DNA of 32,044 bases, taken from contig JAHEHC010000011.1 in NCBI GenBank assembly GCA_024644805.1, positions 1 to 32,044 on the forward strand, given 5' to 3'. The notes beneath the pieces are model-generated. The model worked only from the letters and a program-made list of their open reading frames with translations. It had not been told where the DNA came from and searched no databases. The position numbers and the translations under genes were made by a program. This document shows, in pieces, positions 26,356 to 32,044 of this stretch. Source of the DNA: Flavobacterium sp. (GTDB lineage Bacteria > Bacteroidota > Bacteroidia > Flavobacteriales > Flavobacteriaceae). The first letter of the stretch is position 1. Every line of letters begins with the position of its first letter.

Positions 26356-28818
26356 TTGAAAACATCAGCTTTATCATTTTTCCTCATTCTTTTTCTGGCA
26401 TCATCTTCACTCTTAGCTCAAAATGCTACGGTGAAAGGTGTGATATTAGATGAATCCAATATACCTGTTTCAGGTGCAGCGATCTCCTACGGCGACCAGG
26501 GTACCTTGTCCGATTTCAATGGATTCTATTTCATTGAGATTCCTGCAAATCAGGATGTGACCATCACTTTTTCACACATTAGCAATAAGAATGTACAAAT
26601 AACGGTTAACCTTGATCCCAATGAGGATTATGAGTTCAATCCTGTCATGAAGATCAATATCGAACAGATCGGGACCGTGATCATTTCGGGAAGGGAAAAT
26701 AAAAAGGTGGAAGGGATCACTTCGATCACTCCGGAAAGTATCAGACGAATTCCTGGAGCAAATGCCGGTGTTGAAAACCTTTTAAAATCACTTCCGGGTG
26801 TTAGTGGTAACAATGAACTCAGTACACAATATGCCGTGCGGGGCGGAAATTATGATGAGAACTTGGTCTATGTCAATGAAGTAGAAGTGTACCGACCATT
26901 TCTGATCCGAAGTGGTCAGCAAGAAGGGTTGAGTTTTGTGAATAGCGACCTTACTTCAAGTGTGGATTTCTCCGCTGGAGGATTTCAGGCAAAATATGGT
27001 GATAAGCTTTCTTCCGTTTTGGATATTACCTATAGAAAACCGGTGAGATTTGAGGCTTCGGCTGATCTTAGTCTATTGGGAGCCAGTGTTTCAGCAGGAT
27101 CTATCTCAAAGAATGGTCGATTTTCAGGGATCGCTGGATTGCGATACCGTGATAACAGCCTTTTTGTTGATGCCAAACAGACCGAGACCAATTTTAAACC
27201 AAAATTTGCAGATGCACAGACCTATCTTACCTATAAATTCTCCAATAAATTTGAGTTGGGCTTCTTGGGTAACATTTCGATCAACGATTATAGCTATGAG
27301 CCCTTAACACGACAGACCAATTTTGGAACTCTGGCCGATCCAATAGCACTTCTTGTCTTTTACGAGGGTCAGGAGGAAGATCGTTATGATACCTATTTTG
27401 GCGCATTGAAGGGAACATATGTTGTTTCTGATAATTATACGGCTAAATTGATCGGGTCGGTATATCATACCAAAGAACAGGAATACTTCGATATCCTGGC
27501 ACAATATAGGTTGGGAGAGGTGAATACCGATATTGGCAGTGAAGACCTTGGAGAGGTTGAGTTTAGTGAAGGGATCGGTTCTCAGCTTACTCATGCAAGA
27601 AACGACCTGGATGCATTGATCATCAATTTTGAACATAAAGGAAATATAGTTCTTGATGATAATAGTATCGAATATGGTGTTAAATACACGCATGAGGATA
27701 TCAGGGATAGAATACAAGAGTATGAGATCATCGATTCTGCAGGTTTCTCCATTCGCCCAGTTATAAGTGATTTCGTAAATAATCAGCCCTATGATCCATT
27801 TGAGTCACCATTGGTTCCCTTCTCTTCGATACGAGCTACCAACGATGTACAGATCGACAGGATCTCGGGATATGCCCAATGGAGCCGAAGAACATCCTTA
27901 GGCTCGAATGATGTCTGGTTAAATGCCGGTGTAAGAGCTCATAATTGGACCGTAAGTGGTGAAGGAATTACCAGCACAACACAGACCGTTTTCAGTCCGC
28001 GTGCACAAGTCGCCCTAAAGCCGGATTGGGATATGGACATGATCTTCCGTTTATCAGGAGGATTGTATCACCAACCACCATTCTACCGAGAATTACGCGA
28101 CTCGGAGGGTACAGTTATACCCGATGTTAAAGCACAACAATCCATTCATGTGGTATTGGGAAATGAATACAGTTTTGAACTATGGGATAGACCTTTTACC
28201 TTAAATTCTGAACTCTATTATAAATCCTTAAGCGATGTCAATCCTTATACTTTGGAAAATGTTCGTATCCGATATGCTGCGAATAACAACGCAAAGGCCT
28301 ATGCATTTGGTATTGATACTCGATTGGCAGGTGAGTTTGTTCCAGGAACTGAAAGCTGGGTGAGTATAGGATATTTAAGAACTGAAGAGAATATAGATGA
28401 CCGTGGTTATATTTTCAGGCCTACCGATCAACGCTTAAAGGTCAGTTTACTTTTCCAGGATTACGTGAAAGTGATTCCCGATCTGAAAATGTATTTGAAC
28501 CTGACATATAATACTGGTCTGCCAGGCGGATCCCCAAGTTATGCCGACCCATATGATTTCCAAACTAGACTTCCTGATTATAAACGGGCTGATGTTGGGG
28601 TATCCTATATGATCGTTAGTGAGGATAAACTCAGGGATCGAGGTTGGCTGAAACCCTTCAAGGAACTTACTATAGGAGCTGAGATCTTCAATATATTTGA
28701 TGTTCGAAATTCAATTACAAATACTTTTGTCAGGGATGTTTATACTAAAGTGCAGTATTCCATTCCAAACTTCCTAACCCCAAGAGTTTTCAATGTACGG
28801 ATGACCATGAAATTTTAG
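26356..28818 (+). CDS. TonB-dependent receptor with N-terminal carboxypeptidase-like regulatory domain (TTG start)
   Basis: 820 aa. Signal peptide; 'VKGVILDESNIPVSGAAISYGDQGTLSDFNGFYFIEIP'; plug 'GVENLLKSLPGVSGNNELSTQYAVRGGNYDENLVYVNEVEVYRP'; beta-barrel C-terminus ending in F. Confidence 0.93.
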   Translation: MKTSALSFFLILFLASSSLLAQNATVKGVILDESNIPVSGAAISYGDQGTLSDFNGFYFIEIPANQDVTITFSHISNKNVQITVNLDPNEDYEFNPVMKINIEQIGTVIISGRENKKVEGITSITPESIRRIPGANAGVENLLKSLPGVSGNNELSTQYAVRGGNYDENLVYVNEVEVYRPFLIRSGQQEGLSFVNSDLTSSVDFSAGGFQAKYGDKLSSVLDITYRKPVRFEASADLSLLGASVSAGSISKNGRFSGIAGLRYRDNSLFVDAKQTETNFKPKFADAQTYLTYKFSNKFELGFLGNISINDYSYEPLTRQTNFGTLADPIALLVFYEGQEEDRYDTYFGALKGTYVVSDNYTAKLIGSVYHTKEQEYFDILAQYRLGEVNTDIGSEDLGEVEFSEGIGSQLTHARNDLDALIINFEHKGNIVLDDNSIEYGVKYTHEDIRDRIQEYEIIDSAGFSIRPVISDFVNNQPYDPFESPLVPFSSIRATNDVQIDRISGYAQWSRRTSLGSNDVWLNAGVRAHNWTVSGEGITSTTQTVFSPRAQVALKPDWDMDMIFRLSGGLYHQPPFYRELRDSEGTVIPDVKAQQSIHVVLGNEYSFELWDRPFTLNSELYYKSLSDVNPYTLENVRIRYAANNNAKAYAFGIDTRLAGEFVPGTESWVSIGYLRTEENIDDRGYIFRPTDQRLKVSLLFQDYVKVIPDLKMYLNLTYNTGLPGGSPSYADPYDFQTRLPDYKRADVGVSYMIVSEDKLRDRGWLKPFKELTIGAEIFNIFDVRNSITNTFVRDVYTKVQYSIPNFLTPRVFNVRMTMKF

Positions 28819-28825
28819 ATAAGTT

Positions 28826-29161
28826 TTATTCGATCTCGATAATGCTAATAATTTCATTTTCAGACCAACATACCTGCACATTGCTTTCAATAAATCCGTG
28901 CTTGACATTGAGATCATAGCAGATGACCCCGTTTTCTTCTGAAGAAGCAGTAATTGTGGGATTCTTAACTTCAAAATAGCCCAAAGGCATTTCATCAGCA
29001 GTATAACCAAAGGGCTTTGCCGCATCATCCATTGAATGCGTCGCATCGATCAAAGCTAGAAATCCATTCATTTCATCAGTGACTTTAATATTATTTCCAC
29101 AAGAAGCAGTAGTGAGAATTGTTAGTGAGATTAAAATAAAAACAATCCTTCTCAACTTCAT
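28826..29161 (-). CDS. Small hypothetical lipoprotein
   Basis: 111 aa. 'MKLRRIVFILISLTILTTASC|GNNIKV' lipobox. Confidence 0.6.
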   Translation of the reverse strand: MKLRRIVFILISLTILTTASCGNNIKVTDEMNGFLALIDATHSMDDAAKPFGYTADEMPLGYFEVKNPTITASSEENGVICYDLNVKHGFIESNVQVCWSENEIISIIEIE

Positions 29162-29164
29162 ATT

Positions 29165-30322
29165 TCAGCTATTTATAAAATCCTTAAGTACCTGAATCGT
29201 ATGATCGATATCCTTTCGAGTGGTATATTTCGAAAAAGAAAAACGAATTGATGGTTTCTGCAGGTCCTCATCAGAAAGAATTTCCTGGAGCACATGAGAG
29301 GTTCCCGTGCTCCCACTCTGACAGGCACTCCCCTTCGAACAGGCAATATTTTTCAGATCCAGTTGAAACAATAGCATGGATGACCGATCAGGTGATATGG
29401 GTAAACAAACATTTAAAATAGTATAGGTGCTTTGTTCCAGATCATTTGATGCCCCGTTAAACTTAACTTCGCTGAAATGAGACTCCAATTGTTCGATACA
29501 ATAACTCTTGATAGATTGTATATACGTGGTTTCATCCTCTAAATTTTCATACGCCATTTCCAGGGCCTTTGTTAGGCCAACGATCTGATGTACTGGTTCT
29601 GTGCCTGCTCGCAATCCTCGTTCCTGTTCCCCTCCATGGATCAGTGGCTTTATACTGGAACTTTTACGAATAAAAGCGAATCCAATTCCTTTCGGACCGT
29701 GAAACTTATGCGCAGAAGCAGCAGCAAAATCGATTGGGATATCATTGAAATCCAAATGAAAATGCCCCACCGATTGAACGGTGTCACTGTGGAATAGAGC
29801 ACCATGTTCCTTGCAAAGCTGTGCTACACGCTTTAGATCCAATTTGTTACCGATCTCATTGTTCACATGCATTAATGTGACCAGGGTCTTGTCCGATGAA
29901 TTTTTTAATAGATCTTTTAAATGATTCTGATCTATTACACCATTTTTATGAACATTCACATAATCAATCTCTAAGGAATAATGCTTTTGCAGTTCATCAA
30001 TCGAATGCAGTACCGCATGGTGTTCAATACGACTTGTAATAATTCTTGTAACCCCAAGATCTCGAACACAACTCTTGATGATCATGTTATCGGCCTCAGT
30101 TCCACCAGATGTAAATATGATCTCCGATGCTTCAACATTGAAAAGTCCTGCTATCTTCTTTCTGGAGCTTTCGATCAGTGCTTTTGAAGACCGGCCATAA
30201 GAGTGAGTAGAAGAAGGATTGCCAAATTCATTCCTTAATACATTGGCCATGGCATCGGCAACCTCTTTTCTAAGAGGAGTAGTTGCTGCGTTATCCAAAT
30301 AGACTTGTTCCATCGACCTCAA
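29165..30322 (-). CDS. Cysteine desulfurase (NifS/IscS-like aminotransferase class V)
   Basis: 'VYLDNAATTPLRKEVADAM', 'IIFTSGGTEADNMII', PLP-Lys 'SAHKFHGPKGIGF', active-site Cys 'CSKGSACQSG'. Confidence 0.95.
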   Translation of the reverse strand: MRSMEQVYLDNAATTPLRKEVADAMANVLRNEFGNPSSTHSYGRSSKALIESSRKKIAGLFNVEASEIIFTSGGTEADNMIIKSCVRDLGVTRIITSRIEHHAVLHSIDELQKHYSLEIDYVNVHKNGVIDQNHLKDLLKNSSDKTLVTLMHVNNEIGNKLDLKRVAQLCKEHGALFHSDTVQSVGHFHLDFNDIPIDFAAASAHKFHGPKGIGFAFIRKSSSIKPLIHGGEQERGLRAGTEPVHQIVGLTKALEMAYENLEDETTYIQSIKSYCIEQLESHFSEVKFNGASNDLEQSTYTILNVCLPISPDRSSMLLFQLDLKNIACSKGSACQSGSTGTSHVLQEILSDEDLQKPSIRFSFSKYTTRKDIDHTIQVLKDFINS

Positions 30323-30340
30323 AAATACGTTTTATTATAG

Positions 30341-30368
30341 TTTGATTATAAAGAAATGTGTTACTTTG
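30341..30368 (+). promoter_or_regulatory. Candidate promoter for 30408-31292
   Basis: TTTG (30341-30344)-N17-TACTTTG (30362-30368), close to but one base short of TAnnTTTG. Confidence 0.35.
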
Positions 30369-30407
30369 TAAATATTCTTAATTTTATTTTCTTATCGAAG
30401 GAAATTG

Positions 30408-31292
30408 ATGAAAAAACGGATCCTACATTTTATAATCCCCTTTTTATTTCTTGCATGTGACGATGGAGATATAATTGTAACCTCTTTTGATTTTAACAAT
30501 GCGGTATTGGTACAATGCGGAGGTCCCGGAGGGTATGTATTCTTTAAGATCAACAATGAGTCGGCTGAAAGCATCTCTCTACTATTGGGTACAACCGATG
30601 AACTATTTTTGAATTCAGGAACACAGTTATTTGAGCTAAATGCATCATCCAACAAAGTAAACTACAGGAAGTATAATGATGCTGTGACAAGCGACTATTT
30701 CTGTAGTGAGATCCCTCCCATTGAACCTCAGGTGACCAATGAATATATTGCCGAATCGGGGGAAGCCAAATTGGTGACAACTGTGATCTTTGACGATCAG
30801 GACGAACTGGATGAGGATCCTACAAGCGAACTTGATTCTGATAATGATTCTTTATTGAATTACTATGATGATGATGATGATGGTGACAATGTTCCAACGA
30901 TCATAGAATTGGGGACCGATTATATAAATGGAACCTCAGAAACACCTAAAGATACGGATGGTGACGAAATATTTGACTATCTGGATGAGGATGATGATAA
31001 TGATGGGGTATTGACACGATATGAGGATCTCAATGAAGATCTTGACCCTACAAATGATATCTCAGACGGGGCGATAGGCCCAGATTATTTGAATCCAAAC
31101 GTATCAGTTGAGACCGTAATAGATTCTTTTAGAGAGCATAGCTATAACTTGTATAGCAGCATCTCACTGAGTTTGTCGAATTTGGTTTTGATCAGTGGAG
31201 AAGAACAGATTACTCAGCAGACAATAAATATGGGAGTGATTGATGGCATTGAAAATCTGGATATTTTGATAACTCCTAACTTTCCGGACTAA
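30408..31292 (+). CDS. Putative surface lipoprotein with Asp-rich, thrombospondin-type-3-like Ca2+-binding repeats
   Basis: 'MKKRILHFIIPFLFLAC|DDGD'. 'DSDNDSLLNYYDDDDDGDNVPTIIELGTD...DTDGDEIFDYLDEDDDNDGVLTRYEDLNEDLDPTND'. Confidence 0.7.
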   Translation: MKKRILHFIIPFLFLACDDGDIIVTSFDFNNAVLVQCGGPGGYVFFKINNESAESISLLLGTTDELFLNSGTQLFELNASSNKVNYRKYNDAVTSDYFCSEIPPIEPQVTNEYIAESGEAKLVTTVIFDDQDELDEDPTSELDSDNDSLLNYYDDDDDGDNVPTIIELGTDYINGTSETPKDTDGDEIFDYLDEDDDNDGVLTRYEDLNEDLDPTNDISDGAIGPDYLNPNVSVETVIDSFREHSYNLYSSISLSLSNLVLISGEEQITQQTINMGVIDGIENLDILITPNFPD

Positions 31293-31831
31293 GGATTTTT
31301 GTTTTGATAGATATGGATTTCGGTTGCACCAACACCGTACTTTTGAAAATCGGCATCATAGAAATCCAAATTGTCATATCTCTTTAATAGATACTTTAAT
31401 TCCTCTCTTAGCACACCCTCTCCCACCCCATGGATAAAGACGATACGTTGTATTTTCTTTTTAAATGCGAAATCCAATCTGTTTTTTACAGTATCTAACT
31501 GAATGGTCAATTTCTCATGATTAGCCAATTGATTGCAATTAGGAGTTAATTGATGAATATGAAGGTCAACCTCCATTGGAGGAATTTGTTTCTTTTTCTT
31601 ACTGATTCTTGGTGATTTCTTTACGAATTCTTCTTTGTTTCTGATCTCATCATCGGGAACATGAATCAGATCATCCAATTGCTGGCTTTCTGATGTCACA
31701 ATAAGCTCTTTTTCAGTAAATTGCAATTCGAAGCCCTCTTCAGCCAAGATCGTAATGGAATCATTACTTATTTTAATCACTGTTCCGTCGATATTTTCAT
31801 CGACAACGGACACTTTATCACCAATTTTCAT
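31289..31831 (-). CDS. Smr/MutS2-like domain protein (DUF2027-type N-terminus)
   Basis: 180 aa. 'MEVDLHIHQL...IQRIVFIHGVGEGVLREELKYLLKRY' Smr motif; N-terminal 'MKIGDKVSVVDENIDGTVIKIS'. Confidence 0.85.
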   Translation of the reverse strand: MKIGDKVSVVDENIDGTVIKISNDSITILAEEGFELQFTEKELIVTSESQQLDDLIHVPDDEIRNKEEFVKKSPRISKKKKQIPPMEVDLHIHQLTPNCNQLANHEKLTIQLDTVKNRLDFAFKKKIQRIVFIHGVGEGVLREELKYLLKRYDNLDFYDADFQKYGVGATEIHIYQNKNP

Positions 31832-32010
31832 GCATTTTATCTAATTATTTGGTCAAAATTACTCTTTCCATGTAAATATATATAACTTGCTAACAATTAA
31901 ATTTTTAGGATTTTTCAATTAAATTGTAGGAAAATTCAAATTTATTATTAATTTTATCAGTTAAATAGAAGCTAATTAGCCCAAATTTAGCTTTGCTAAA
32001 TATTTTGATT

Positions 32011-32044
32011 ATGAAAAACCTACTACTTATAACAGTCATGTTCT
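32011..32044 (+). CDS. Start of a truncated CDS (signal peptide MKNLLLITVMF...), runs off the window
   Basis: ATGAAAAACCTACTACTTATAACAGTCATGTTCT is open to the end and has signal-peptide character. Confidence 0.45.
   Translation, partial: MKNLLLITVMF

Noticed and set aside
27304-27717. 137-aa minus-strand ORF within the TonB receptor
   Set aside because: Fully embedded antisense to a coherent TonB-dependent receptor sequence.

Overview
The window looks like ordinary Bacteroidota (Flavobacteriaceae-like) chromosome, mostly core genes. Recognisable genes are sucC, cmk, porQ, lon, an ECF sigma factor with a putative anti-sigma factor and two DUF4097/GIN-type beta-repeat proteins, an UMF1-type MFS transporter, an M48 peptidase, two adjacent msrB genes, lpdA, aroQ, four outer-membrane beta-barrel genes, xerD, an aldo/keto reductase, rny, zapA with a coiled-coil partner, an M23 peptidase, a TonB-dependent receptor, a cysteine desulfurase and an Smr-domain protein. 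I see no CRISPR array, transposon, prophage, rRNA or tRNA, and no clear-cut undescribed defence-type system. The best second-look items are: (1) sucC carries one in-frame TAA where the frame otherwise continues perfectly; (2) a roughly 160-nt structured RNA, probably 6S (6S-Flavo type), lies between zapA and rny, and its U-tract ends about 18 nt before the rny start; (3) a perfect 8-bp dyad followed by a U-run sits just downstream of a good Bacteroidota promoter for lon; (4) a tightly overlapping sigma/putative anti-sigma/beta-repeat operon; (5) a 4 x 25-bp intergenic tandem repeat; (6) an array of four beta-barrel genes between aroQ and xerD. Family names come from reading the protein sequences. 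No database search was run.
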